64,000 nucleotides of DNA from Owenia fusiformis. Taxonomy: Eukaryota; Annelida; Polychaeta; Sabellida; Oweniidae. Of this stretch, positions 1 to 13,300 are shown piece by piece. The stretch covers positions 27,037,936 through 27,101,935 of the forward strand of contig CAIIXF020000006.1 in the NCBI GenBank assembly GCA_903813345.2, read 5' to 3'. Each line of letters opens with the position of its first letter. Within the stretch, counting starts at the first letter, position 1. Below the pieces are notes generated by a model that saw only the letters and a list, made by a program, of their open reading frames with translations, made no database searches and had not been told where the DNA came from. The position numbers were made by a program, and so were the translations under genes.

Positions 1-304
1 CTAAATATATTAAGCTACGACCCCAGGTGGAATTGAAAGTATGAACGATTTTCCCCGATGGGTTTCTATGTTTTGCACTGGCAAGAAAATCACATAAGCG
101 ACGCAGAAATGCTCTTCCAAGTCTAACGACTCAAACGATGATTTGCCTATCAGTGTTTCAAGTTCTCCCAATGATATTGTTTTGTCAGTTGAATGTTTAC
201 ACACAATCGCGACTCAATCCGCTAATGATGTGTACTCTTGTCCTTTACAAAATGTATTTTATAAAAATCGTAGGTACGATAGATTTACAATTTGTTTTTT
301 ATAG

Positions 305-2254
305 ACTTGAACAACAAATAGCCGACTTATCAAAGAAGTATGACGATTCAAGCGACGACTATAACTCCGCTGTTGAAACTCTAGATTACCTCAATGACAA
401 AGTGGAGGAAGTCAGAGGTAAGTTGTGGCTGGTCTTCAAGTCTGTGGCTGGTCTTCAAGTCTGTTAAAGAGACAATTAAGATTGTAATTGATGTTGTATT
501 GAGTAATTAGGGGACTTAAAGTACATGTATGTAATGACAAGGAATGATATAATTCAAAAACTTTCTAAAATTGAAACATTTTTTATGGAAATATTTAACG
601 TGAGATCTGAATCTCTATTTAAAGACATACCATGATTCAGATATCCATACTCTTTATGCAGGCCTTGACAGTTAACATAAAATGGAGTTATCATTTTTGA
701 AATTATCAAAATGTGATTGATTTGAATTAGGAAACCATATTAACCTAAATTTGAGCGAGTTATGCCATACGTTCCATAAATTAAGTATAATAAGATCTGG
801 CAATGGTGTCTAAGATATTGCATATAACGGACACCTTAAAACCTTAGACAACCATCGTGACTGATACTTTCTTTCAATAATTTAAATGATTTGTTTTAGA
901 GAAGCGTTGCCAAGAAGGATCTGTTGAATGCTTAGACAATGGCGAATGCATTGACACTCTTTTAGTATGTGACGGTGTGAAGGACTGTTCAGATGGCTCC
1001 GATGAAAAATCCCTAGTTTGCAGTGAGTTGCTTTTATTTCGGTCAACATTGGCTTTGAATTTGGTCATGAAAATATTATTATGGGTCGAGGCAAAGGCGT
1101 CAATATGGGGAAGACAAAAACAAAAATGTTCAATTTTATACAATGTGCAATCGCTTTCAAGAAAGGTAAAAACCCCGCTCACGGCTTAAACAATGACGCA
1201 GTTTCAAAGAAGCAGTATCAAACAACATAAAACCCAGCATTATTTTCTAATATCACAACATCATGAAATATCAAATTGATGGGATTATAAAAAACTTAGA
1301 TTATCATCAACCAAAGCAGAGCTATATTGATTTTTGAAACCACATATTTAGATGTAATTTTTCAAGGATGTACATTTTAAACATGATATCACATTGACCA
1401 ACGATTATTTAAATTTTTAAACATCAAGATTAGCTTTAAATTTGCTTGCAACTAGTCTATAACAGGGTGTTTTTCACCAAAATCCAAACAAATCGATAGA
1501 AATGAGTTAAATCATTTCAGATCTCCCATTCGCGGTAGGAAAAACGTATGGTGGATACCTACTGAGTGGAAATGATTGCCTAATAGGGGGATTCAAAACC
1601 CAGGTGAAGGCTACAATAACATCGGTTAAAGTACTCCCATATTTTAAACAAAGACCTAAGATCGGCGCAAGACTTTCATACAGTTACAACGACAGGGGAA
1701 CGTAAGTCATGTGTTGTGATTTATTGTTGATGATGATTCACCTACTGACGTTTTTTTATTCTAATTTGGTTATGTGTTTTTTCAGCTGTTGCCGTTGAAT
1801 TTAACGCTTACCAATTCAACTCTCCATGCGATATAATTGAAAAATTCTCCAGGCCATAAATAAATGTGTTGATTTTGAAATAATGTTCGTACTTTATCAT
1901 GATATGGTCTTATTCCTCGAATCAACATTGGCCATGAGTGACTTAACTTGTATTTGGTAGAACATAACAAATAAAACTATTCACAATCTTTGTCTCTTGA
2001 AACCCAATCTTTATGGTAGATTATATACATTTGACATACTTGGATTTATATTCAGTGAGACAAGCGGGTCTTACAGACTAAGTGGTTACTATAACGCTGC
2101 CACAGCCTCCCTCGTTTTGGACTCCGTAGAAGATGATGAAGACATTGGCTTTGTTGCCAAATTTGGCGCATACAACAATGACAAAGCTGTGGCTGATTTC
2201 CGTCTGAAATACGAAACTGACTCATGTGGCCAAGTATTCTTGCAGAAAGAATAG
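305..2254 (+). CDS. Extracellular haemoglobin linker chain 1, 3' part (5' end outside window)
   Basis: Linker chains are the non-globin scaffold subunits of giant annelid haemoglobin, secreted with the globins. I assemble four exons: 305-417, 900-1022, 1521-1701 and 2056-2254, each bounded by AG/GT and joined in one frame (phases 1, 1, 2). Exon 1 encodes a heptad-rich helix (LEQQIADLSKKYD..., about 38 residues). Exon 2 is one LDL-receptor class A module with six Cys and the calcium-binding signature CDGVKDCSDGSDE. Exons 3 and 4 encode the C-terminal beta domain, with CLIGGFK and DSCGQVF carrying its Cys pair, ending in QKE-stop. The signal-peptide exon expected upstream (compare the homologous gene at 10306-13696) lies left of the window. 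Exon lengths equal those of that gene exactly. AATAAA lies at about 2513-2518. The family call is firm; which linker class (L1-L4) cannot be decided. Confidence 0.93.
1315..1480 (+). repeat. Dispersed repeat in linker 1 intron, second copy near 30.13-30.28 kb
   Basis: The stretch from 'tttttgaaaccacatattta' to 'caactagtctata' resembles 30130-30275 in the same orientation ('tttcgaaaccatatttctag' ... 'cgcatctagtctatt'). Shared blocks are separated by small differences. It is non-coding and of unknown family. Confidence 0.5.
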
Positions 2255-2530
2255 GAAGGTGACGTTTACCTTATGTTTCCTTGTTGATAATATCATGTAC
2301 TAAGAAGAATGTTTTAAGAGTAAACGCTCATGTGACATCGGTATCGAGATATGCTCATATATTGTATTTTACTAAACTTAGTAAACCTTTGTATGTAAAT
2401 ATCAAAATTTCTTGTATACTTGTTTATATAAACGACATCGACTGGTGATCTTATAAAATGTTGTTTTATTTATGTAATTTATATTGTATAATTTGTAAGA
2501 TCAGTGACACTGAAATAAACTTTTTTAAGC
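2255..2530 (+). other. 3' UTR and polyadenylation region of linker 1
   Basis: AT-rich sequence follows the stop codon. A canonical AATAAA stands at about 2513-2518, after 'ctgaaataaac', and fits the end of the linker 1 transcript. Confidence 0.6.
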
Positions 2531-2689
2531 TAAACTATAAAATATATCATTCAACAAGTACTCAAGTTTAAATAGGTGAACGGTAACAAGAATATCAGTC
2601 CACTAGTGATCTACCAATAATATATGATTATATATATCCCCTGTAAAGAAAAAAGGTGCATTGGAAAGTAAGAAAGGATTGAATATAAA

Positions 2690-3403
2690 CTCACAAAATC
2701 ATGAGTGTGACTTTTTACCATAAATTGACGTCATAAATTTGAGAAATCCTATACCGAGCAATGTGCCCAAGAAGGGGATCTTCTGAGACATGAAGTTAAA
2801 ATTGTTAGTTATTAAGAGGAAAACACCATTTTAAAAAATCTTCAATCCAATAAACCTTTGTGAAAAATATCAGTTATAGAATAAAAGTCCGATTAATTAC
2901 AACCATTTTTTATAGAGTTTGAGGTAATATTCTTCGGATTTAGAGGTCTCTTATCAGTTCAAAATTAGGAGTAGGGGTGACACATTTTGCAATAAACTTG
3001 AAATTGTAAAATAATTATAACCCTTAATCTTTCCAATGACCCATAAATATGTTATACATCCTATACTTAGCTTATGCATACCAAAATTTATATCAGATGT
3101 GATATATAAATGTGTTTATTGAGCATAATGGTTACATCCTATCCTTAATTTCACTGCCATTTAAGGTGTAAAATTGTCTAAAAATCATGGTTTAGACGGG
3201 TTTTGGCACCTCCATAATTTTCTGTCAGTTTGTCAATGTTTATGTCAAACTTGCCAGTTATGACCGGTTATGACTGGGCTTTCCAATGGTATGAAGAATA
3301 TGACACATATATGAAACTGTACGAAAATGTATAACACCATATAATTGCAAAATGTAATTTATGACGTCATTTAAAGAAAAAGTCATATTAGTGAGTTTGT
3401 GAG
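2690..3403. mobile_element. Non-autonomous TIR element, about 0.71 kb
   Basis: The left end reads CTCACAAAATCATGAGTG and, inverted, the right end reads CTCACAAACTCACTAATATG. Both continue through a matching block ending in GACGTCATAAATT, giving roughly 50 bp of imperfect inverted repeat. No coding capacity is visible. A related left block recurs at 45229-45290, and a block matching the right flank recurs near 45540-45610. Confidence 0.6.
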
Positions 3404-3705
3404 ACAATGTCTTTAACCATTGCTAGCTTTTTCAAATTTTTATCTAATTTTTAAAAATTTCTTCCCGTTATGCACACAATGTGTCGCCAAGAGTTTAGTG
3501 ATATAATACAAACTTTTGAAAATGTTATGACTGATAAAGGACTATGCATGCACCTTTTCTTTCTTTACAGAGGGTATGCTAATATCCATGCGTTTACAGC
3601 ATGTACTAATGTGAATATTGCATTCATTTTCAGAGTTTCCAGGCCATATTATCCTCATCTACAAACAACAGTCATCGCAGTTTCAAATATTATCATGGAC
3701 TTATC

Positions 3706-3828
3706 ATTTGTAAATAACATGAACACTATATAGAGGAATCTCAATAACCACAAACTTTCACATCACAGTGGTTTGTAAATATGTACATATAATATTGTGC
3801 ACACTTGGACTTGTATTGTATTAAAATT
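3706..3828 (+). repeat. Copy 1 of an inverted 120-bp repeat pair between the linker genes
   Basis: The block begins TTGTAAATAACATGAACACT, continues with 'ggaatctcaataacca' and 'agtggtttgta', and ends in CACACTTGGACTTGTA. It matches the reverse complement of 8454-8582 almost throughout. Shorter relatives (GTAAATAACATGA...CACACTTGGACTATG) lie at 19648-19730 and 30724-30805. Confidence 0.7.
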
Positions 3829-6240
3829 ATTTACATAACAATAAATTCAACAACATATTTCACTACTTTTGTTCATTTTAATTGAAATAAAGATAGGTAC
3901 CTCTTGGTCAGTATGCTCTAAAGTCTGATAATGACCATTTGGTGTTTTAATAAGTAAGGTACCTTTAACATATATCAATATAATAATATCTTGTAACTAT
4001 TTTAACATTTGGAAAGCCTCCTTTCATAATTCTACGAGCAACCAAACCGAATATTGCATATAAGTATAAGCACTACTTATCATGTACTATACATTAGTGC
4101 AAAAATGTCAAAAATATTTGACGTTTGGAAAACTGTTATCTTTAGAGCATGATCGATTTAATCAACAAAAACAACGATAGCATGTTCTCACGGAATCCCA
4201 ACCATGTATAGTTATGTCACATAATAATCTAGTTGAACCTATAATGGATACAATCCCGATTAAATAATGATTTCTTGAATTTTGATAATAGACCAATTTG
4301 ATTTGGAACGCAAAATGAAATAAAAAAAACGACATCCTTCAGATTGCAAATTTATAGGCATACTATATCTAACTACAGGGTGGTCAAAAAATAGAGTATT
4401 TGAGAATGACCTCAGGACAATTGCAAACCTCAAAAGTGAGATCATTTGTGTCATTCAGGCCATACCTGTTGAGGAATGCATTCGGGTCATTATACAACTG
4501 TGCTGTTTTGCCTACAGCGCGATAATGGCCAAATCTGAAGCATGTTATTCAAAGTGCTGTGAAATTGTGAAGATCAGTCTGAAGGTCATGAAATGTTAGG
4601 GTGGTAGGAAAGTGAATGATGTACAAATGTATGAAATATCAGGGAAGAAGATTGGGTAGGGCTATTTGACATCGTATAACATTATTTAGCTTAAAATGAA
4701 TCTAGGCATGTTTAACCCTTGTTTTTACACCTTCTAAGGGTTTTTGGTTCGGACCCCAAGCACTAATATGTTGCAATAACTTTGCAGCCAGAGAGGGTTT
4801 CTTTATTCTGATTTCAGTTCTCAATAGGTTATCCAATTGCCATTCACATTATACAGGTTGGCGAAAATCAAGCTTAAAGATGCATATTATATAATAAATG
4901 TTAAACCATATGCCATGTACAATATATCACTTAAAAATCATTTCCAAACAATATGATACCATCTGATTGAAAGATTATTTTCCTGTGGAGTTAAAGGCTA
5001 AAATTGACATCAGGAGTGTCTGGAAATTTCCAAATATTCTTCCATATTAAAGTCACGACTGCACTCAATATGCTTAACTGCATCATTATAACTTTATTCA
5101 GAGTAATACACATTTGATAGTTAATTAAGTTCATACGTATTATGTGTGAATTTTGCACTAAACTCGAATAAATGTACCTCTTTTGAAGGCGCCAAAATAC
5201 AATTCCCTCCATTTCCAATTTGAAAATCTGCATACAATGAATAATAGTTTGGTCGCTTATGACACCCCTGATGTCAATAATTGCCTCCAACTCGACAAAA
5301 AAACAATGAATTGTGTCAGATTGTGTCAGATTGTTAGGAAATGATTTATCTTCAAAATTATATAAGATACATGGCATGTTCTAACATATATCATATGATA
5401 CTAATCTTTAACTGATGTAATATATTTTTTGTCCCACCATGTATATGGATTAACTTCTTGTATGTACGGAAATATGATTAAACCTAATTACACGGGGCCA
5501 TGTGTCTTGGTGAGCTTCATCTAAAATGGGCTATAAACAGGTACCAATTTCAATAATATATATTTTTGAGGCATTAATGAGTAAAAACAACAGTCTTTTA
5601 GATCAGTTTATGATAATAAAGCTGTTAAAATATTACCAGTATCTTTATTTGTCTGAGAAAAAAGCAGCTAAAAGGTTCCGAAGCAATATCAAATCTTTCT
5701 TACTTTTTTGTTATGCCTATTTGTAGCTTCAAGCAAATTATATTCATTTGTGAATATTATCATCATAACCTACATCAAATCAAGATACTGTATCTAAATA
5801 GATATGGTATAGTGCAAATGCACATTAAAAGGGTCAAATGCCTATTACATAAGACCATGGTGAACCATGTTATATGATTGAATTTTATGGTCATCATTAC
5901 AGACCATACTTCATCCAAATCCATTGTCTTAATCCAGTCAATACAATGACGACGGATTTATTTTATTGCAAATTAATGTTATCATGAGTGAAATTAACAT
6001 CAACACTTACTACCGTGGGTTTTAAACTTTTTATTTTTTATTTATTTTTTTTTATTTTATTATTTTTTATTGAATCAAACATGAAATGATACATTTAACA
6101 AGGCAAAGATGAAATATTAAACCACTTTCACACCACCTCCATTCATTCAGACATTCGCAACAGTCATTCTCAAAAGTTCTGGTATATATAAAAACATGGT
6201 ATTTTCAAATTGAATCACCTCCAAGTTGGGATTTACCTCA
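3829..6240. other. AT-rich intergenic stretch, no gene recognised
   Basis: Six-frame reading shows only short open frames with no recognisable motif or splice-joined exons. Simple T-rich tracts occur around 6030-6075. I see no RNA gene. Confidence 0.5.
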
Positions 6241-6945
6241 TTAAATTGTTTTGCATATATTATATTTGGTTGCTAGTGATAGCCTGTTTAGCAAAGTGTT
6301 TTCATTATTTACAGATCTTCCGAACACCATATCATGAGCATTAAAATCAAGATTTACATTAAATAGATTCTCTAAATTCTCTTTAATAGCTTTCAGAAAA
6401 ATCTGAACCCACCTACATTCCCAAAACGTGTGCTTTAAAGTGTCTCTTAATGGACAGTAACTACATTTAGCATCCTGTTTAATTCCTATCTGCGTTAAGT
6501 AAGCATTTGTGGTACAAATACCATGACGAATCTTAAATTGAAGTTGTCGAATTTTATTTTGTTTCGTGCAGCTATAAGCCATTTTAAAGTAGTCTGTTCT
6601 TCTTAACTCACGATCATGTTCATTTTTATACAGTGGTTCCAAATATTTGTTTCTATTTAATATTTTTTGAATTGACTTCACTGTTAAACCATATAATGAC
6701 ACTGGTTTTTCGCCAAGTGTTAATTGCACAAGATCCGTCTGTAGGCTCGGTTCAAAGACAGAAGTTAAGTCTCGCTTCAATAAACGTTTCCACTCCTTCG
6801 GTACAACTGATAGTATAGCATAATAATCAATAAAATTAATTTGTACGTTGTATTTTGCCTCAAAATCATAATACTGTAAAAAATGTCCCTGGTCATTTAG
6901 GGGGTCATTTACGGATTTCGGGTCGAAAAGTGTCTTTCATCACAA
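6241..6945 (-). pseudogene. LINE (L1/Tx1-like) ORF2 C-terminal fragment with zf-RVT zinc knuckle
   Basis: Reading the minus strand from about 6945, an open frame runs through a segment typical of the region after LINE reverse transcriptase (KYNVQINFIDYYAIL, VVPKEWKRLLKRDL) into a zf-RVT-type knuckle (AKCSYCPLRDTLKHTFWEC) and stops at 6241. There is no in-frame Met to support an independent start. The RT core and endonuclease are absent, so this is a 5'-truncated retrotransposon copy. Product and family are inferred from motif layout only. Confidence 0.75.
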
Positions 6946-8453
6946 GGGGTCAAAAAACGTAAATATTTTCATTCGAACTTTTATACATTTTATAAGACAC
7001 AGACCGTTATTCTAAGCATACGAACAAAAATAGATTATCATAATTTAAAAATATACTTTAATTTTTCTGTAGATGTTGGTGTTTAATTAGTGAAATTACG
7101 CAAGTGTGTTTTCAGATTTTGTTTGATTTTTAAAATATGAGCCAAGCAGATTTAACAAAATTGTGTGGAATATTTAGGTAATTTATGATTGGAAACATAT
7201 TAGTTTTCTTATCATTTAAAACATTTTGTTACAAGAATTTTTCCGTATAATCGCAAGGGGTTAAACAACAAATTATTGTCCATGTTTTACAAAACATAAT
7301 ACAATAACAAATAGGTAAGATTTATATCTAATTAAATCTATTTAAATGTATACAGGTATTGGAGTGTTCATATATTCCAAGGGCATATCTAATAATCAAT
7401 TTGAGTCATATGAAATCGAACGCCTTACAATTCTTCCCCGACGTTACTGCTGGCTATCATCAAATTTTCTGATGGTTGTTTCTTCTTTGACCTTACCGCT
7501 GGATATAATCAAAGTTTAAGAAGATAATGATAACGATTTCTTTCAATTATTCATGAATTCGACCAAGTTTTGATGGTCGTTTTATAAGCAACTGAGCTAT
7601 ACTGTATCTAACTACGAGAAATGGAATTTTAGCTGTAGTCCCAATTAGTCAAGGAAGAGCAATAGGCCCTCCTTTATTGATAATGTTCACTGCGGATTAA
7701 AAGTCAATAACTCAAAACGTATTGAGACCCATTTTGTGAAAAACTAACATAAAGTATTGTTAGCATTATGTAAGTTTCTAAATGAGGCTGGGAAGCAATT
7801 GTAAATATGTTTGTTATGAAATACTTAATTGTTAAATACTTATTTACTGTATGTACTTTTGCCTAATACCCTTTATTTGGGTGATGGTATAATAAATAAA
7901 ATTGAAATTGAAATTGAAATAGTTTAAAAGTGATTAATTTGTAGCATTTATCTTATTAATACCTTAGAAATAACACAAAACGTCGATACACTGATTACAT
8001 AATGTTTTAGTATTGATAAGAAAAACAAAGCAACCTCAAACGTATAGCTTAGACACCTAAATCGTATATTTAAAATCATTTTGTATTGTTTTCTGTTGCA
8101 TTGTGTACTCCAAATTGTGATAAATTGGGATTTTAATTTGTTGGTAACTTTTTGACCTGTGTTAATGACAGCCATAATTCAGCCTTAAAGCCGGAAGTAT
8201 ATTACACGGTTATAATGAAAATTATTAAGGAATATATGTAGGTATGTTAATGTTAGGTCAAATATCGCTGCGCTATAGTGTGCTACCAGCTCCTTTATTA
8301 GACGTCCTAGAGATTTCATACCATAGACTAAAACTGGCACCTTTTAATCCCAACAATATCCAAATTATATGTTTTCAGGGTAAAACAATCTTAATCAGCA
8401 AAATGTATTTATACATTTGTAAACATTTTATTATCAAATAGCTTACATTCATT
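6946..8453. other. AT-rich intergenic stretch, nothing recognised
   Basis: No coding motif, RNA gene or repeat pair was found by eye. A 'gaaattgaaattgaaat' microsatellite-like tract ends near 7920 and may be the tail of a retroelement. Confidence 0.4.
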
Positions 8454-8582
8454 TAGAAATGTACAAGTCCAAGTGTGCACTGTATTTTATGTACATAATT
8501 TATCTACAAACCACTTTGATGTGACAGAAGTTGGTTATTGAGATTCCTTTATATAGTGTTCATGTTATTTACAAAATGTATT
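8454..8582 (-). repeat. Copy 2 of the inverted 120-bp repeat pair
   Basis: On the minus strand this reads TTGTAAATAACATGAACACT, then 'ggaatctcaataacca' and 'gtgcacacttggacttgta', matching 3706-3828 in opposite orientation. The pair lies between the two convergent linker genes. Confidence 0.7.
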
Positions 8583-8717
8583 TATGAAATATCAATTAAA
8601 GTCTCTTTGTAGTGTCATAGCATTGCTTCGTATCTTCGGTTTCCGGATTTTTGAATCTGAAAGAAAGCAATGTAAATATAAGTATGTGTATATACAATAA
8701 TTTATTCTTTATATACG

Positions 8718-9697
8718 AGGGGTGATTCAAAAGTAATGGACAAAATCTCATAGTCATACTTAACGTTACCCAATTAGACATTCATTTGATTATTCAATTT
8801 TCTACTAAGTGTCAAATTCTTATTTAACAACATTTGATATTGTTATGCGTAGCCATGGTAACTAGGGTAAGCATGAGCGAAATCTACTCTTGAATGATAA
8901 TTGAACATTTTTGTCATTTCTGTTTGATTTCATGTTAATGACTCGACACACATGTCGTGTCTATTAAATGCTTAATCAATTGTCAAGGAAGATTCACAAG
9001 TCCAAGTGAGTTCTAAATTCAGCAGCAAGTTATGCTGTATTACATTCCAACGAATGCTTTTAAAATAGTGAGTCAAATAGAGTCAGACTTAGATAAATTA
9101 AAGTAAAACAAAGAATTGTTATAGTCTAATTGGGAATAACTGGAGACACAATACAGGCTGTTGTTAGAAAAAATCAAAGATTCAAGACAAGCATTTAGAG
9201 GTTATGCAAGCACTTAGGTGGAGGTGATGAGAGGGTGCTGAATATTTAGCGATCTGGAAGACCACAGATTTGGTCACCCTGATCCCAAGGATAACAGTAG
9301 ATATCTTGTAGAAGCCATCTCAAATTCAGTCGGGAGATTCACACCGAGGGAAATAAGTGCCATTACAGATGAGTTATATACTAAATAGAATCTAAATGGA
9401 TAATTAGGAATCATGTGAATTATGGTTGAACTTATTGAGCTACCATCTTGAAAAATGTATTTCACCAGCCAACTTTTCATGAATATCCATGTTATCATGA
9501 AGTCAATTCCAGGTATAAGCACCCTAATGCAGGAGATATACCATCTATTGAAATGTATTTCTATTGATGTAATACCATTTTCACAACTTATAGATAATTG
9601 GCTGGTCTTATATGTGCCAATCTTTATACAAATTGGGTGAGAGTAAGCATGGCTATAACATTTATAACATTTTGTCCATTACTTTTGAATCACCCCT
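8718..9697. mobile_element. Tc1/mariner-like relic, 980 bp, with TIRs
   Basis: The left end AGGGGTGATTCAAAAGTAAT plus 'ggacaaaat' is matched perfectly by the inverted right end ending at 9697. Inside, on the plus strand near 9250-9385, broken frames still read RSGRPQIW and then RYLVEAISNSVGRFTPREIS, which resembles the second helix-turn-helix region of Tc1-type transposases. Stops and frame breaks show it is dead. No catalytic region was recognised. Confidence 0.7.
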
Positions 9698-9750
9698 AAT
9701 AGAGACATTCTGCATTAAGTCAAGTTTCGAAGGAGAGCATCATGAATAAA

Positions 9751-10236
9751 TAACCCTCTTAACACTACTATCACTCCAAACTAGTTCTCACTACGTTCTC
9801 GAAAACGGGCTTCAACTATTTACGAACGGACTGGACGTACTTAGAACCGTTTGGGGTCTATTCACAAACTTCATCGAACGTACTTAAACGGGTAGGTCCT
9901 CTAGAACTTAGAACATGCTCAAAATGCTCTCTTGGTCGTCACGTTCTACAATTAGAACGAGTGACAACGCACTAACGACGTACATCAATCCTACTAGGGA
10001 CGTTTTTACAACGAGTGGAACTGTCTGAGGACGTATTGAGAACGGCGTTGCACACCGACGTGATGCGACCTGAACGAACTGCGAATGAGATGGACGTATT
10101 GAAGACTGTCTATGAACGAAGTAGCTAATTATTTTAGATATATTTCCCGACCACAGCCAGATTTAGCCCGTTTTACGACGTTTTCGTAGGACTGGCAAGA
10201 ACGGGCAAGAACTAGTTTGGTGTGATAGGGGGGTTA
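9751..10236. mobile_element. MITE with TATCACACCAAACTAGTTCT ends, in 3' flank of linker 2
   Basis: The element is bounded by TAACCC at 9751 and GGGTTA at 10236. Each end continues into a copy of C-x-CTATCACxCCAAACTAGTTCT. It shares long blocks in opposite orientation with 55548-56360, for example the ACGTCGTAAAACGGGCT block. It is richer in CG-containing words (aacg, cgtt) than its surroundings and has no ORF. It ends 70 bp after the linker 2 stop codon. Confidence 0.75.
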
Positions 10237-10305
10237 GGATTCGTTATTGCATTGCGTTTAAAAGTGTACGTTTGTAAAAAGCAGGCTATGGCATATTTAC
10301 CTTAT

Positions 10306-13300
10306 TTAGGCTTTTGTGAGGAAAACTATTCCACAGGAATCGGTTTCATGTGCACGGGCAAACGTTGCTACTGCTTTGTTGTTGTTGTATGCTCCAAATT
10401 TAGCAGATAAGCCAATGTCGTCACTGGCGTCAGTGGCGGAAAGGCTAAGGGTGGCAACAGCAGCGTTATAGTAGCCGCTTACTTTGAAGGAGCCAGCAGT
10501 CTCACTAAAATAATCAATAAAGTCAATGAATAAAGATATTCGTGTCGTGTATTTTCTTTGGGAATTCTTCCTCGTCGTGCCTATTTGTTCAAGAAATATA
10601 GCATGCTTCCGATGTTTAATGTTATTTGAAAATGTGTTTGTGTGGACGTTTCTAACAATAACATTGTAGTATGTACAGGGTGGACAATATAGAAAGATGT
10701 ACGAAGATGTATTATGTTTAGCATACCAAAAGATGGGGAATTGAATGAACTATAGTAAGATGTATTCGTATGTCACATATTTTGAATGCTATAGAAACCA
10801 TGATGATTTGAGTTTATGATGTCACAATTCGCTAACACAGATTTTCTTCGCTAAAGAAATCCGAAAGGAAGCTGACTAATGTGTCAACCTTTATAAGCAA
10901 TAATTGTCCAAGATCTATAAAATGTCCACAATCTACATTATTTATGCCATCCTTTAAGATTCGTTACTATTAATTAATGAGTTACATTATCCTCAATCTA
11001 TTGATGTTTAGCAAGTGTATCTTCATGACCTATGCCCATTTTATCATCCGATCAGAACCCGATCAGAACCCGATCAGAACCCCCGATTGAATTCTCATGG
11101 TATGCAAGGTAAATGTTCCAAATGCATATTCAAAAGTCAATCTATTGAAAAAATGCTGTTTAAAATACTGTATACGTGGTAATCTAGTCTTATCATTTAA
11201 TTTGCCTATTGCCTAGTTTTTTCAGGTTCGGAATAGAAATATTAATCTGAATAATGTATAATGTTATCCCACCGGACCTTTACTATCATAAGAAAAATTA
11301 GAATTAGGAGAATGATAATATTTGAACATTTGTCAAATTAACCACTTTGATTAAATATCACTTCTATAGTATACAGAGGACTGCCAAGACTACAAGTAAA
11401 AATTACATGCTAGTGATATTTTAGTGGAATAATGAATGAATAGTAAAAATGATTAACTTAACCCAAAATGATAACCATTCAAAATTATTTTACAATCGCA
11501 AAAGCTGTTTTTTGAAGGGCATGCACCACAAGTCAAGCAAAAAATAATGAAAACATGCATCATTTGACATGAACTTTTAAACATACATCCACAAATGGTA
11601 GGTCTTTAATTTTCATGGAATTTGACTTTTATATATTCGCTTAAATATAATATATGTTTGTGTCTAATTCCCATTTGCCCACACTGTACACACACTTTCA
11701 CGCTTCTAAACTTAGCACGTTACTCACGTTCCACCGTCGGAGTAACGATATACTACTCGTCCGCCGATCTTGGGTCTTTGTGGGAACCATGGGAGTTTGG
11801 TAATAGATGTTATCGAAACGGTTACATCGGACTTGAATCCTCCATCTAGACACTCGTTTCCACTAAGTAATTGTCCTTTGAATTCATCTCCTACTGTGAT
11901 TGGTAGAGCTAGAAATAAAGGTGTGTATTAATTTGTGAACACGTTGTAGGTGTGTATTTGTAAACACGTTGTGTAAGAGGGTGTCCATAAATGTAAATAT
12001 AAACCATGCAACGAGCTTGAACATAGTTCAGTATTTCAAATTAATTCGAATTCGGACGAAATGGCTAGAAGAATAAAGATATGTTATATATGTTTATATG
12101 AGCACTGAGCCGTGAAGTGAAGAGTGGCATAGACTACAGGGCTGTAGTGTTTCGGTCTGTATTATTACTATCATTTTATTTATTTCCTTATTTTAGAAAT
12201 GAATTTGAAGAATTGAACAGCTTCATATCTACTGACAGAAATGTGGATTGATCGCATATTCTTCAACTCAATGTTAAACTTAAGTTTAGTTACATCAGAT
12301 GTTGATTACCATCAAGCTATTTTTAAGACTATGCATGTCGAAATTATGGCAGGTGAAATAAAATGCCTTACTACAAACACGTTCTTGTTCATCAGAATTG
12401 TCGAAGCAATCTTTGACTCCATCGCAGACCAGCAACTGGTCAACACAATCCCCGTTGTCCAAGCACTCAACCTCTCCTTCAGGGCACTTCTTGGCTGTAA
12501 GGACACAAATCAGACACAAATCAAACATTTAAGTCATCTCATAATATGGGTTTTTCAAATTACATGATTAATCTAATCGAGCTGTTATCTTACGTTTTTC
12601 CTTAAAACGCTTATATGTTACATATATATATCTTTCTTGATTTAATATGAAAACATTGACCAATCATCGCTATATAGAAGATTAGTGAAGTTATGCATTA
12701 CATATAATCTGGATATTACACCAACATTTTATATTTTTTACATTTTTTTTATGGTTAATGTGACAGTGACAGGCAGTTCTTGCACAATGATATGGATTCT
12801 GTAATGCCTTGGTCACATTTGCTCAGATTTTCACTACGGCGCCCGGATGATTGAGTATTTTGTTCAAATCGGGCGGACGCCGGCCGATGGATCGGAGCAA
12901 ATGTGACCCAAGCATCAGTATGCATTTGTGAAAACTAGTTACAATGTACGATCGACGATAAAATAGATTTAAGATTACATTTTATCTCCGAAAATATGTC
13001 CAGTGTGCTATCAAATTGGATAAATTCAATAAAATTGAGATGTCTTACGTCTGATCGATTCAACCTGATCGTTTAGGTAGTCTAGAGTCTCAACAGCTTC
13101 TGCATATTCTGAGTCAGATGAGGAGAATTTCTTTTCAAGGTTTCCAATTGTTTGTTCAAGCCTGCAAAAAGCATAATGAATAGCTTAATGTTATTGCACA
13201 AATGAACTGGTCTTCTTGCATTTATGTTAATGATTTTCAACTTTTGATGTTTACTACATACTCTTGTATACTCTTGCATCTTGGATATTCACTGACATTA

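Noticed and set aside
10-204. Minus-strand open frame of 64 residues at the left edge
   Set aside because: It reads plausibly as protein but has no recognisable motif, no splice partner within the window and lies in what should be a linker 1 intron. Unsupported.
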